Shown here: piece after piece, positions 34,257-43,093 of the stretch | Layout: the number at the start of each line of letters is the position of its first letter | Numbering within the stretch: position 1 is the first letter of the stretch | Source: Hymenobacter chitinivorans DSM 11115 | Lineage (GTDB): Bacteria; Bacteroidota; Bacteroidia; Cytophagales; Hymenobacteraceae | Assembly: GCF_002797555.1 (NCBI RefSeq) | Contig: NZ_PGFA01000004.1 | Location: forward strand, 62,001-126,000 | Direction of reading: 5' to 3' | Length of the DNA stretch: 64,000 bases | Notes under the pieces: generated by a model | What the model was told of the DNA's origin: nothing | The model's database searches: none | Seen by the model: only the letters and a program-made list of their open reading frames with translations | Made by a program: the position numbers and the translations under genes

Positions 34257-36185
34257 ATGAGGAATCTACTGTTTGTGTGCGTCGCAGCAGGCTCGGCCGC
34301 AATGCTGGGTAGTTGTGCTACGACGGGCAGCGTGAGCAAAGCGGATAAGCGTTTTGCCCGTGGTGAATACGAAACTGCAATTCAATTATATAAAGCGGAC
34401 GTTGCCAAGGGCAAGAACGTGGCCCTGGCCAACTACCGCGTGGCAGAATCTTACCGGCTCTCCAACCGCATTGAGCAGGCCGAAGGTTACTACAAAGCCG
34501 CCCTGGACGGGGGCGTGAAAAACCCGGACGCGGCTTTCTATTACGGTTTGGCACTGAAAGCCAACGGCAAGTTTGACGAAGCCGCTTCCCGGTTCGAGGC
34601 CTATACCCAGAGCGGCTCGAACCGCACCTTGGCAGCCCGGGCCGAAACGGAGGCCAAAAACGCCCGCCTCGGCACCCAGATTGTGGCCATGAGCACCAAT
34701 AACGAGGTAACACCCCTGGACCAAATCAACACGCCCTCGGCCGAGTTTAGCGCCACCATGATGCCCACAACCAAGGAGCTGGTGTTTGCCTCGGGCCGGG
34801 AAGGAAAGAAATTCGCCGGCAACGGGGAAGGCTTCAACGACCTCTACGCCATCAAATTCGATGACGAGGCCAAGATGACCGGCGGCACGGTGCGCAAGCT
34901 CGAGCCGGCCTTCAACACCGACGACATGCACGAGGCCAGCGCCACCTATTCGCCCGACGGCAAGATGGTGGTGTTTGCCCGCTCTAACAACGGCTCGAAG
35001 AAAGGCTACCTGAGCGTGGACCTGTGGGCGTCGTTCTTCAAGAACGGAGCGTGGGAAGAGCCCAAGCTCATCAACATCAACGACCGGACCGCCGACGACT
35101 TTTCCCCGGCTTTCTCGCCCGACGGGCAAACGCTGTACTTCGCCTCGGGCCGTAAGGGCGGGCAAGGTGGCAACGACCTGTACAAGGCCACGCTGAGTGC
35201 CAACGGCCGCTTTTCGCCCGCCGAAAACCTGGGTCCGGAAATCAACACGGCCGGCAACGAGAACTTTCCCGCCGTGGCCCCCGACGGCACCCTGTACTTC
35301 TCCTCCGATGGGCACCCTGGCTTAGGCAAGCTGGACATTTTCATGGTGAAGAAGGGCAAGGTGGAAAACCTGGGCGGCCCGATCAACAGCAACGGCGACG
35401 ACTTTGCCCCGTACTTTACGGGCAAGGATGTGGGAGTTTTCTCTTCCAACCGCACCGGCGGCAAGGGCAGCGACGACCTGTACATGTTCCGCAAAAAGCC
35501 GCTCAAGCTGGTGACCTTCTACGCCGACGGCACCCTGCTGGAGCGCAATGACAAAACCGGCGAAACTTTGCCCGTAGCCAACGAAACCGTGGCCTTGTTC
35601 GACAGTAAGGGCCAGAAGCTGCAGGAAGTTACCTCCGACGCGGCTGGTAAATTCACTCTTAAGCTGGACTCAGCCGCGGCCAACTATTCCCTCATTGCTG
35701 ACCGGGCTGGCTACTTTACCGCCCGCAACGGCGTGAGTACCGTGGGCCGCAAGCCCAGTCAGGCGGAGCTACCCGCTGAGATGAACGACATCAAGGTGCC
35801 CGTCACGCTCACCCTAACCAAGATCGTGAAGAATAAGGCCATCGTGGTCGACAACATCTTCTACGACTACAACAAGTGGGATATCCGCACGGACGCTGCC
35901 GCTGAGCTCGATAAGCTGGTGCAGACCCTGAACGATAACCCCAAGATTACCATTGAACTCAGCTCGCACACCGACTCCCGCGGTAAGGATGCCTACAACC
36001 AAACCCTGTCGCAGAAACGGGCGCAGTCGGCTGTAGACTACATCATTTCCAAAGGTGTCGACAAGTCGCGGATTACGGCCCGGGGCTACGGCGAAACCAA
36101 GCCGGTTATCAAGAACGCCAAGACGGAGGAAGATTACCAGCGTAACCGCCGCACCGAGTTTAAGGTGACCAAAATTTCGGAATAG
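34257..36185 (+). CDS. PorE-like OmpA family lipoprotein (TPR, PD40, CRD, OmpA)
   Basis: 642 residues. A lipobox LGSC ends the signal near residue 20. TPR-like helices occupy 25-130; WD40/PD40 beta-propeller blades run to about 400, with repeated SPDGxxxxFAS motifs (FSPDGQTLYFASGRKGGQGG); a carboxypeptidase-regulatory-like module lies near 430-505; the OmpA peptidoglycan-binding domain ends the protein (SSHTDSRGKDAYNQTLSQKR). This order matches PorE of the type IX secretion system in Porphyromonas gingivalis, so it may tie the secretion machine to peptidoglycan. Close relatives of other function cannot be excluded. Confidence 0.82.
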   Translation: MRNLLFVCVAAGSAAMLGSCATTGSVSKADKRFARGEYETAIQLYKADVAKGKNVALANYRVAESYRLSNRIEQAEGYYKAALDGGVKNPDAAFYYGLALKANGKFDEAASRFEAYTQSGSNRTLAARAETEAKNARLGTQIVAMSTNNEVTPLDQINTPSAEFSATMMPTTKELVFASGREGKKFAGNGEGFNDLYAIKFDDEAKMTGGTVRKLEPAFNTDDMHEASATYSPDGKMVVFARSNNGSKKGYLSVDLWASFFKNGAWEEPKLININDRTADDFSPAFSPDGQTLYFASGRKGGQGGNDLYKATLSANGRFSPAENLGPEINTAGNENFPAVAPDGTLYFSSDGHPGLGKLDIFMVKKGKVENLGGPINSNGDDFAPYFTGKDVGVFSSNRTGGKGSDDLYMFRKKPLKLVTFYADGTLLERNDKTGETLPVANETVALFDSKGQKLQEVTSDAAGKFTLKLDSAAANYSLIADRAGYFTARNGVSTVGRKPSQAELPAEMNDIKVPVTLTLTKIVKNKAIVVDNIFYDYNKWDIRTDAAAELDKLVQTLNDNPKITIELSSHTDSRGKDAYNQTLSQKRAQSAVDYIISKGVDKSRITARGYGETKPVIKNAKTEEDYQRNRRTEFKVTKISE

Positions 36186-36207
36186 CTCCGGTTGAGCTTT
36201 CTGAACG

Positions 36208-36246
36208 AAAATGCCCCGTGCAGTACTGTGCGGGGCATTTTTTTGT
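36208..36246 (+). terminator. Terminator of the OmpA-family gene
   Basis: AATGCCCCG pairs with CGGGGCATT, followed by seven T. Confidence 0.85.
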
Positions 36247-36395
36247 GGGCTAAAATGCGGTAAAAGCGGCCGTTGAAAGCTAGTGGGCGCGCGCCAGCAA
36301 GCTGGGCGGTACTGCAGTTCTAGAACTGGCACAATCCTTGGCTTTAGAGGTAGTACGGAAGCGGATGGGCCGCTTTTCCGAAAGCTCTCGTTGCC

Positions 36396-37238
36396 ATGAA
36401 AAAGGCGCTACTCCTCTGCTTCGGCCTGCTCGTATTGTTGGCCGCCGACCTTAAGGCCGCTCCGGCCAACGTAAACTTTGCCTCGGAGCGCGGTATTCCC
36501 TTCCAACTCGTCTTCGACGGCCGGGCGTTGACGCGCAATGTGGCCCGCGAAGTGCACATCGACCGGCTGGTGCCCGGCTACCACTGGGCCGAGTTTTTCA
36601 TTCCCACGGGCTACGGCCGCTCGGTGAGTTACCGCACCCGCGTGTTTCTGGACCCTGGCCTGGAAACCACTTACGTGCTGGTGACGCGGCAGGGCTACCC
36701 CCCGGTACTGCGCAAAGTAGGAGCCTTCCCGCTGCGTGGCGGCCCGCGCGGCGGTTACGGTCCGCAGGGCGGCTACGACCCGCGCTACGATGACCGTGGC
36801 GGCCGCAACGACGGCTACTACGACGATTCCTACGGCAGCAACGGCGCAGGCGCTAATGGGGGCGGCTACAACGGCTCGGCTGGCGGTAACGGGGGCTACG
36901 ACAACTATCCTCCGAATGGGGGGCAGTACTCGGGTGGCTCGGTGAGCGTGTACCGGCCACTGCAGGACCAGGATGTGGACGCGCTGGTCAACAGTGTGCG
37001 CAGCAAGTCCTTCGACAGCAGCCGCCTGAACGTGGCCAAGCAGGCCCTGGAGCAGTCGGCTATTCAGGCGGACGATTTGAAGCGCCTGCTCGGCACTCTG
37101 GATTTTGAGAATTCCAAAGTGGAGCTGGCTAAATTTGCCTACCCCCACGTGACCGACCAGCAGAACTTCTACCGGGTGTACGACTCGTTCCAGTATGAAT
37201 CCAGCATCAAGGAAGTGCAGGACGCGGCTAAGCGTTAA
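36396..37238 (+). CDS. DUF4476 family exported protein
   Basis: 280 residues. A signal peptide ends near DLKAAP. Residues 25-110 form a beta-rich head; 115-185 are a low-complexity Gly, Tyr, Asn and Asp linker (GGRNDGYYDDSYGSNGAGAN); the DUF4476 helical domain covers 190-280 (DVDALVNSVRSKSFDSSRLN). The domain is a small helical repeat common in Bacteroidota exported proteins, without known role. Predicted periplasmic or surface located. Confidence 0.82.
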   Translation: MKKALLLCFGLLVLLAADLKAAPANVNFASERGIPFQLVFDGRALTRNVAREVHIDRLVPGYHWAEFFIPTGYGRSVSYRTRVFLDPGLETTYVLVTRQGYPPVLRKVGAFPLRGGPRGGYGPQGGYDPRYDDRGGRNDGYYDDSYGSNGAGANGGGYNGSAGGNGGYDNYPPNGGQYSGGSVSVYRPLQDQDVDALVNSVRSKSFDSSRLNVAKQALEQSAIQADDLKRLLGTLDFENSKVELAKFAYPHVTDQQNFYRVYDSFQYESSIKEVQDAAKR

Positions 37239-37258
37239 AAGCAACAACAAGACGCAAC

Positions 37259-37293
37259 AAAAAAGGCTTCCGCGCACTGCGGAAGCCTTTTTT
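37259..37293. terminator. Bidirectional terminator
   Basis: AAAAAAGGCTTCCGC and its exact inverse flank GCACT. It separates the convergent DUF4476 and DUF4293 genes. Confidence 0.88.
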
Positions 37294-37311
37294 GTGTCTT
37301 ATACTTTTCGC

Positions 37312-37788
37312 TTAGCGCAGCCGGTCGGCGGAGCGCACCAGCCGCTCGTCGCTGCGGATAAAGCGGTTGGCCAGCAGGTTGAGCAGCAACGCCAGGGTGG
37401 GCAGGTAGAAGCCGGCCTCGTAGCTGCCGGGCATCTTGATGTTGAGCATCCGCTCGCCAATGCCGGAGTAGTAGAAGCAGGCGCCCAGGGTGGCCACAAT
37501 CAGCAGGAAGTTGAGCGCGCCAAGCTTGAGCTGGGTGAAACGGTTACGGTACTGAAAAATCTCGAACACCGCTATGGCTGCCGAAGTTAGGGCCAGGGCC
37601 GCAATGGCGTAGGTATTAGTGGGCACCGACATGCCCGCGTCGGCGTGGGCGTAGGTGAGCTTGGTGGCCGTCAGCACCAGTTCCTGGCCGCTGGCCGGGT
37701 CGAGCTTACTCCAGATGGGCACAAATACGACGCTGACCATGGCCAACGCCAGCAGCAAGAGAAACACGCTTTGAATTCTTTGTATCAT
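37312..37788 (-). CDS. DUF4293 family membrane protein
   Basis: 158 residues from the ATG at 37788 (MIQRIQSVFLLLLALAMVSV). Four membrane helices are visible: near 5-22, 55-75 (YAIAALALTSAAIAVFEIF), 85-105 (ALNFLLIVATLGACFYY) and 125-145. The MIQRIQSxxL start is typical for DUF4293 in Bacteroidota. No function is known. It has its own promoter box and is divergent from the thiolase gene. Confidence 0.82.
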   Translation of the reverse strand: MIQRIQSVFLLLLALAMVSVVFVPIWSKLDPASGQELVLTATKLTYAHADAGMSVPTNTYAIAALALTSAAIAVFEIFQYRNRFTQLKLGALNFLLIVATLGACFYYSGIGERMLNIKMPGSYEAGFYLPTLALLLNLLANRFIRSDERLVRSADRLR

Positions 37789-37846
37789 CTTTGTAGTTAT
37801 GAATCTCTGGTCCGGACCGGCATGACTTCCATGTACGCCGGGCCGG

Positions 37847-37854
37847 CAAAAGTA
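37847..37854 (-). promoter_or_regulatory. Promoter -7 box of the DUF4293 gene
   Basis: On the minus strand TACTTTTG matches TAnnTTTG, ending 58 bases before the ATG at 37788. Confidence 0.5.
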
Positions 37855-37888
37855 GCCAACAACGACCGGAATAACCGCATTCAAGAAA

Positions 37889-39091
37889 ATGCCAACTGCT
37901 TATATCGTGGACGCCGTCCGCACCCCCATTGCCAAATTTGCCGGTGCCCTCAGCAGCGTACGTCCCGACGACCTGGCCGCGCACGTGTTGCGTGAGCTCT
38001 TACGCCGTAACCCTTCCGTGGATAAAACGGCGGTGGAAGATGTCATTATCGGCGCCGCCAACCAGGCCGGCGAAGACAACCGCAACGTGGCCCGCATGGC
38101 TGCCCTGCTGGCCGGCCTGCCCATTACGGTACCCGGCGTGACCGTGAACCGCCTCTGCGCCTCGGGCCTGCAAAGCATCATGGATGCCTCGCGGGCCATA
38201 ATGAGCGGTGAGGGCGACATCTACCTGGCCGGTGGCTCGGAAAGCATGACCCGGGCGCCCTTCGTGATGGCCAAGTCGGAAACGGCTTTCGGGCGGGAGC
38301 TGACGGCCCACGATACCACGCTGGGCTGGCGCTTCATCAACCAGAAGCTATCCAAGCTGCACCACCCGTATGCCATGGGTGAAACGGCCGAAATCGTGGC
38401 CCGCAAGTATGGCATTTCGCGGCAGGAGCAGGACGAGTTTGCCTTCAACTCCCAGCGCAAGTACCAGCGGGCGTTGGAGAAAGGTCGTTTCCGCCGCGAA
38501 ATCGTGCCCGTATTCGTGCCCAACCCCAAAGGCGACACGGCGTTGTTCGACACCGACGAGCCGCCCCGCTTGTCGTCGATGGAGAAGCTGGCCAGCATCC
38601 GGCCCGCGTTTCAACCCGTGGATGGCACCGTCACGGCCGGTAACTCGGCTGGTATCAACGACGGGGCCGCGGCGGTGCTGGTGGTGAGTGAAGAAGCCCT
38701 GAAACGCTACAACCTCAAGCCCATGGCCCGGGTGGTATGCTCGGCCGTGGCCGGCGTCGACCCGTCGGTGATGGGCATCGGGCCCGTGCCGGCTACCAAG
38801 AAAGTGCTGCAGCGGGCAGGGTTGACCATCAGCGACCTGGACCTGATTGAGCTCAACGAAGCCTTTGCCGCCCAGAGCATAGCCTGCCTGCGCGAGCTGG
38901 AGCTGGACCCCGACAAAGTCAACGTGAACGGGGGCTCCATTGCCATTGGCCATCCGCTGGGCGCCAGTGGAGCGCGCATTACGGCCACGCTGCTGCACGA
39001 AATGCAGCGCCGGGAAGGGGCCCGCTACGGCCTCGTGACGATGTGCGTGGGCGTGGGGCAGGGGGCCGCTACCATCTTCGAAAAACTCTAA
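37889..39091 (+). CDS. Thiolase (acetyl-CoA C-acyltransferase)
   Basis: 400 residues, full length. The nucleophilic Cys is in VNRLCASGLQSI near residue 90. Other motifs are GGSESMTRAPF near 113-123, NVNGGSIAIGHPLGASGAR near 347 with the catalytic His, and MCVGVGQGAATIFE near the end with the second Cys. It cleaves 3-oxoacyl-CoA in fatty-acid beta-oxidation or, less likely, the oxoadipate pathway. A GNAT gene follows by 19 bases, probably in the same operon. Confidence 0.93.
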   Translation: MPTAYIVDAVRTPIAKFAGALSSVRPDDLAAHVLRELLRRNPSVDKTAVEDVIIGAANQAGEDNRNVARMAALLAGLPITVPGVTVNRLCASGLQSIMDASRAIMSGEGDIYLAGGSESMTRAPFVMAKSETAFGRELTAHDTTLGWRFINQKLSKLHHPYAMGETAEIVARKYGISRQEQDEFAFNSQRKYQRALEKGRFRREIVPVFVPNPKGDTALFDTDEPPRLSSMEKLASIRPAFQPVDGTVTAGNSAGINDGAAAVLVVSEEALKRYNLKPMARVVCSAVAGVDPSVMGIGPVPATKKVLQRAGLTISDLDLIELNEAFAAQSIACLRELELDPDKVNVNGGSIAIGHPLGASGARITATLLHEMQRREGARYGLVTMCVGVGQGAATIFEKL

Positions 39092-39110
39092 CCGCTAGCC
39101 CGGCAAGCTG

Positions 39111-39656
39111 ATGACCGACTCCCTGCTCCGTCCGACGCTTGCCGTGCCGCTGGAAGGCGTGCGGCTGCGGCCCTGGCACCTGCACGACGCCCCCGTGCTG
39201 GCCGAGCAGGCCAACGACCGGGAAATCTGGCAGAACCTGCGCGACATTTTTCCGCACCCGTACCGGCTGGAAGATGCCTACTGGTACATCGGGCTGACCA
39301 CGGACCCGGCCTCCACGGATATTCACCTGGCTATTGAAGTAGCCGGGGAAGCCGTGGGGGCCATCAGTGTGCTGTTCAAGGACGACATCAACCGCTGCAG
39401 CGCCGAAATTGGGTACTGGCTGGGGCGGGCGTACTGGGGCCGCGGCATCGTGCCCGTGGCCGTGCGCGCACTGACCGACTACACCTTCGCCCACTTCGAC
39501 GTAAGCCGGCTGTACGCCGAAATCTTTGCCCGCAACGCCGCCTCGGCCCGGGTGCTGACCAAGGCCGGCTACTACCTCGAAGCCCGCCTGCAGAAAAGCC
39601 TGGTGAAGGAAGGCCAGGTACAGGATGCGCTGCTGTTTGCTTCGCTCAAATGCTGA
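39111..39656 (+). CDS. GNAT family N-acetyltransferase (RimJ-like)
   Basis: 181 residues. The acetyl-CoA loop is in LGRAYWGRGIVPVAVRALTD near residues 104-123, and the RimJ/RimL-like start VRLRPWHLHDAPVLAEQAND is present near 15-35. FARNAASARVLTKAGYYLEA near 140-160 is the classic end of this subgroup. Likely modifies a protein N-terminus or a small amine. Its TGA stop lies in the first heptamer of the following repeat. Confidence 0.88.
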   Translation: MTDSLLRPTLAVPLEGVRLRPWHLHDAPVLAEQANDREIWQNLRDIFPHPYRLEDAYWYIGLTTDPASTDIHLAIEVAGEAVGAISVLFKDDINRCSAEIGYWLGRAYWGRGIVPVAVRALTDYTFAHFDVSRLYAEIFARNAASARVLTKAGYYLEARLQKSLVKEGQVQDALLFASLKC

Positions 39657-39758
39657 TCGTTGATTGTTAATTGATGGATGTTCTGACTACTCAGCTTGAC
39701 GGGTAAGGCATCTAATATTCAAAATCAACAATCAACTCCCGACAATCAACAACTATTC
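39652..39758. repeat. Heptamer-arm inverted repeat, family B copy 1
   Basis: Left words GCTGATC, GTTGATT, GTTAATT, GATGGAT; right words ATCAACA, ATCAACT, CCCGACA, ATCAACA. GTTGATTGTTAATT (39659-39672) pairs with 39723-39736 with one mismatch. The stop codon of the GNAT gene is within the first word, and truA begins a few bases after the last. Confidence 0.8.
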
Positions 39759-39760
39759 CC

Positions 39761-40549
39761 TTGCGCTACTTTCTTCATCTGGCTTACGAAGGCACCCAGT
39801 ACCACGGCTGGCAGGTGCAGCCCAACACCGTGACGGTGCAGCTGGAGCTGCAACGCTGCCTGAGCCAGGTATTGCGCCAGCCTATTTACATTCTGGGCAG
39901 TGGCCGCACCGATACCGGTGTGCACGCCAGCCACCAGGTGGCCCACTTCGACGCCGATATTCCCGACACACTGGACGAGGCCACGGTGGTGTACCGTCTC
40001 AACCGGGCTCTGCCCAAGGACATTGCCGCCCGCCTGCTGCACCCGGTGCCCGACCGGGCCCACGCCCGCTTCGACGCCGAGGCCCGCACCTACGAGTACC
40101 ACGTGCGCCTTGTGCCCGACCCGTTCAGCGTAAATCACAGTCTCTACCTGGACCGCGCCCCCGACGTGGCAGCCATGAACCAGGCGGCGGCTTCTATGAT
40201 TGGCTCGTTCGATTTTACGAGCTTTTCCAAGGTGAAAGGCGGCGAAAACCACTACGTCTGCGTGTGCTACGAGGCCGGCTGGCACCCCACGCCGGGCGGT
40301 TTGGTATTCCGCATCCGGGCCAACCGCTTCGTGCGCGGCATGGTGCGCCTGGTGGTGGGTACTCTGCTGATGGTGGGCCGGGGCAAAATCACGCCGGCCG
40401 AGTTCAAAGCCATTCTGCTCTCCCAAAACCGCGTGGATGCCGGCGGCGCGGCTCCGGCCCAGGGCTTGTTCTTGAGCAAGGTCGAATACCCGGCCGAGCT
40501 GCTGCCCGCGCCGGCCGAGACGCTGGAACTGCCGTATTTCGTGAAGTAA
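39761..40549 (+). CDS. truA: tRNA pseudouridine(38-40) synthase TruA
   Basis: 262 residues with a TTG start, chosen because LRYFLHLAYEGTQYHGWQVQ is the family beginning and no ATG precedes it in frame. The catalytic Asp is in GSGRTDTGVHA (Asp51). KVKGGENHYVC and RFVRGMVRLVVGTLLMVGRG, near residues 150-215, are other TruA motifs. It makes pseudouridine at positions 38-40 of tRNA anticodon arms. Repeat elements lie on both sides of the gene. Confidence 0.95.
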   Translation: MRYFLHLAYEGTQYHGWQVQPNTVTVQLELQRCLSQVLRQPIYILGSGRTDTGVHASHQVAHFDADIPDTLDEATVVYRLNRALPKDIAARLLHPVPDRAHARFDAEARTYEYHVRLVPDPFSVNHSLYLDRAPDVAAMNQAAASMIGSFDFTSFSKVKGGENHYVCVCYEAGWHPTPGGLVFRIRANRFVRGMVRLVVGTLLMVGRGKITPAEFKAILLSQNRVDAGGAAPAQGLFLSKVEYPAELLPAPAETLELPYFVK

Positions 40550-40696
40550 AAGCGTCGGGTAAAGAGCGTAGAACGGAGAAGCCAGAACTCCAAAGTCTAC
40601 GTAAGCATTTGCGCGTTTGGGCTGTTTGAGTCATTCAGCCCGCAGCTTGTTCTTTCCAAGCTCTACTATCTACGCTCTGCGTTCTAACCATCCCTC
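40543..40696. repeat. Heptamer-arm inverted repeat, family D
   Basis: Left words GAGCGTA, GAACGGA, GAAGCCA, GAACTCC from 40564; right words CTACTAT, CTACGCT, CTGCGTT, CTAACCA. GAGCGTAGA pairs with TCTACGCTC (40669-40677); the rest is imperfect. The loop is about 75 bases. It spans the gap between truA and the ABC exporter gene. Confidence 0.7.
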
Positions 40697-42481
40697 ATGG
40701 AACAAGCTACTACCGCTACCAAAACCGGCAATATCTTCGACTGGCAGGTGCTACGCCGCCTGATGACGTACGTGCGGCCTTACCAGCGGGTCTTCTACTT
40801 CCTGATTTTCCTGACCATTGCCACCGCCGCCCTCGGCACCCTGCGTCCCTTCCTGATTCAGCGCATGGTCGACGTGAGCATCGAGCAGGGCGACATGCTG
40901 GGGCTCAACAAGATGTTCGGGCTGCTCATGATTCTGCTGGTGGCCCACGCCTTGGTCAGCTACCTGCAAACCTACTTCGGCGGCTGGCTGGGCCAGTACA
41001 TCGTGCGCGACATCCGCGTGGACCTCTACAAGCACATCCTGGATTTGCGGCTGAAGTTCTTCGACCGGACGCCCATCGGGGTGCTCGTCACCCGCAATAT
41101 TTCCGACGTCGAAACCCTGTCCGATGTGTTCAGCGAAGGACTGGCGGCTATGATTGGCGACATTCTGCAGCTGCTCTTCATCATGGGCTTCATGTTCTGG
41201 ATTGACTGGCGCCTGACGCTGGTCAGCCTCTCCGTTATTCCACCGCTGCTCTACAGCACCTACGTGTTCAAGGAGAAGGTCAAAACCTCGTTCCAGGAAG
41301 TCCGCACGGCCGTGGCCAACCTGAACTCCTTTGTGCAGGAACACCTGACGGGCATGAACGTGGTCCAGATTTTCAACAACGAGGAGCGCGAATACCGCAA
41401 GTTCAAGGCCATTAACCAGGAGCACACCCGGGCCAACATCCGCTCGGTGCTCTACTATAGCATCTACTTCCCGGTGGCCGAAGTGCTGGCGGCCGTGGGC
41501 GTGGGGCTGCTGGTGTGGTACGCGGCCCAGGGCCAGATTGAGGGCACCATTTCCAAGGGCGCCCTTATTGCCTTTATCATGTACAACGCCCTGTTTTTCC
41601 GGCCCATCCGCCAGATTGCCGACCGGTTCAATACCCTGCAGCTGGGTTTGGTCAGCACCGAACGTTTGCTCAAGCTGCTCGACAGCAAGGAGCTCATTGC
41701 CGACAACGGCACCTACGCCCCGGCCCAGCTCCGCGGCGACGTGGCCTTCGACAAGGTCTGGTTTGCTTACAACGACGAGGAATACGTGCTGCGCGACGTA
41801 AGTTTCGAGGTAAAAGCCGGGCAGACCATTGCCTTCGTGGGGGCCACCGGCGCCGGCAAAACCAGCATTATCAACCTGCTCAGCCGGTTCTACGAAATCA
41901 ACAAGGGCACGATTTCCGTCGATGGCCACGACCTGCGCGAGTACGACCTCAAGGAGCTGCGCCGCCACATCGGGGTGGTGCTGCAGGATGTGTTTCTCTT
42001 CGCCGGCACCATTCAGGACAACATCACCCTGGGCAATAAAGACATTACCGAAGCCCAGATCTGGGCCGCCGCCGACTTGGTCGGGGCCCGGCGCTTTATC
42101 GAGCGGCTGCCCGGCGGCCTGCAGTACCCGGTGATGGAGCGGGGCGCCACGTTGTCGGTGGGCCAGCGCCAGCTCATTTCCTTCGTGCGGGCCATGGTCT
42201 ACCAGCCCCGGATTATCATCCTGGACGAGGCAACTTCTTCCGTCGACTCCGAAACCGAGGAGCTGATTCAGGAGGCCATTGAAAAGCTGATGCAGGGCCG
42301 CACCTCGCTCGTCATTGCCCACCGCCTGAGCACCATCCAGAAAGCGGACCGGATTATCGTCCTGGACCGGGGTGAAATCAAGGAGTCGGGCACCCACGAG
42401 GAGCTTTTGCGCCACGGCGGCTTCTACCAGCAGCTCTACCAGATGCAGTATAAAGATGCCCTCAACACTCCCGCCGAATAA
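40697..42481 (+). CDS. ABC exporter, fused permease and ATPase
   Basis: 594 residues with six membrane helices in residues 25-310, then the ATPase domain: Walker A GATGAGKTS near 382-390, signature LSVGQRQLI near 485-493 and Walker B RIIILDEATSS near 505-515. The signature is LSVGQ, not LSGGQ. It is MsbA/BmrA-like and works as a homodimer or paired with another half; the other half-type exporter lies at 47220. The substrate could be a lipid or drug. A GyrI-like gene follows by 9 bases. Confidence 0.92.
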   Translation: MEQATTATKTGNIFDWQVLRRLMTYVRPYQRVFYFLIFLTIATAALGTLRPFLIQRMVDVSIEQGDMLGLNKMFGLLMILLVAHALVSYLQTYFGGWLGQYIVRDIRVDLYKHILDLRLKFFDRTPIGVLVTRNISDVETLSDVFSEGLAAMIGDILQLLFIMGFMFWIDWRLTLVSLSVIPPLLYSTYVFKEKVKTSFQEVRTAVANLNSFVQEHLTGMNVVQIFNNEEREYRKFKAINQEHTRANIRSVLYYSIYFPVAEVLAAVGVGLLVWYAAQGQIEGTISKGALIAFIMYNALFFRPIRQIADRFNTLQLGLVSTERLLKLLDSKELIADNGTYAPAQLRGDVAFDKVWFAYNDEEYVLRDVSFEVKAGQTIAFVGATGAGKTSIINLLSRFYEINKGTISVDGHDLREYDLKELRRHIGVVLQDVFLFAGTIQDNITLGNKDITEAQIWAAADLVGARRFIERLPGGLQYPVMERGATLSVGQRQLISFVRAMVYQPRIIILDEATSSVDSETEELIQEAIEKLMQGRTSLVIAHRLSTIQKADRIIVLDRGEIKESGTHEELLRHGGFYQQLYQMQYKDALNTPAE

Positions 42482-42490
42482 CCCTTTTGT

Positions 42491-43015
42491 ATGACCCGCT
42501 GGCTGTTTCTACTTATTTTCCTCTTTACCATCGGCGCGGCCCTCATCTACGCCTACGTGGGCGGCTTCAAGACGCCGACCGTCACCGTCACGACGACCAA
42601 GACCCCCATTTTCCTGGCAGGGCAGGCCTTCGAGGGTTCGGCCAACGACGAGCGGTTCGGACCCCTGTTTCGCAGCGTAAAAGAAGCCCAGGACCGGGGC
42701 CAGCTGCGCGGGGAGCTGGCTAATATCTACTATAACGACCCCGCCAAAGCCCGCGACACGGTGCGGGCTTTCATCGGTTTGGTCGTGGCTGATACCGTGT
42801 CGCAGCAGCTGCCGGCGGGCTACCGGTACCGCACCTTCGGGGCTGGGCAGCGCGTGGTGCAGGCCCGCACCACGGCCAGCTACCTGGTGGCTCCCAACAA
42901 GCTTTACCCCGCCATTACCGACGCCGTAAAGCAGCAGCAACTCAAGCCCAAGCACGTGTACCTGGAGCGGTTTCCCGAGCAGGGCGAATCCGAAGTGCTG
43001 GCCGTAGTGGAGTAA
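42491..43015 (+). CDS. Membrane-anchored GyrI-like domain protein
   Basis: 174 residues. One membrane helix fills residues 4-24 (WLFLLIFLFTIGAALIYAYV). The rest looks like a GyrI/SOUL-type ligand-binding domain, with AFIGLVVADTVSQQLPAGYR and FGAGQRVVQARTTASYL in the middle and VYLERFPEQGESEVLAVVE at the end. Such domains bind small hydrophobic compounds. Its position after an ABC exporter suggests it handles the same substrate, which is inference. Confidence 0.72.
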   Translation: MTRWLFLLIFLFTIGAALIYAYVGGFKTPTVTVTTTKTPIFLAGQAFEGSANDERFGPLFRSVKEAQDRGQLRGELANIYYNDPAKARDTVRAFIGLVVADTVSQQLPAGYRYRTFGAGQRVVQARTTASYLVAPNKLYPAITDAVKQQQLKPKHVYLERFPEQGESEVLAVVE

Positions 43016-43041
43016 TTTCTGCTTGGGCATATCCGAAAAAT

Positions 43042-43077
43042 AAAAAGGGCCATTCCAGAGGAGGAATGGCCCTTTTT
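43042..43077. terminator. Bidirectional terminator
   Basis: AAAAAGGGCCATTCC is exactly inverted around AGAGGA. It ends the exporter operon and the convergent beta-barrel gene. Confidence 0.9.
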
Positions 43078-43093
43078 ATGTTAGTCGTAAGTG

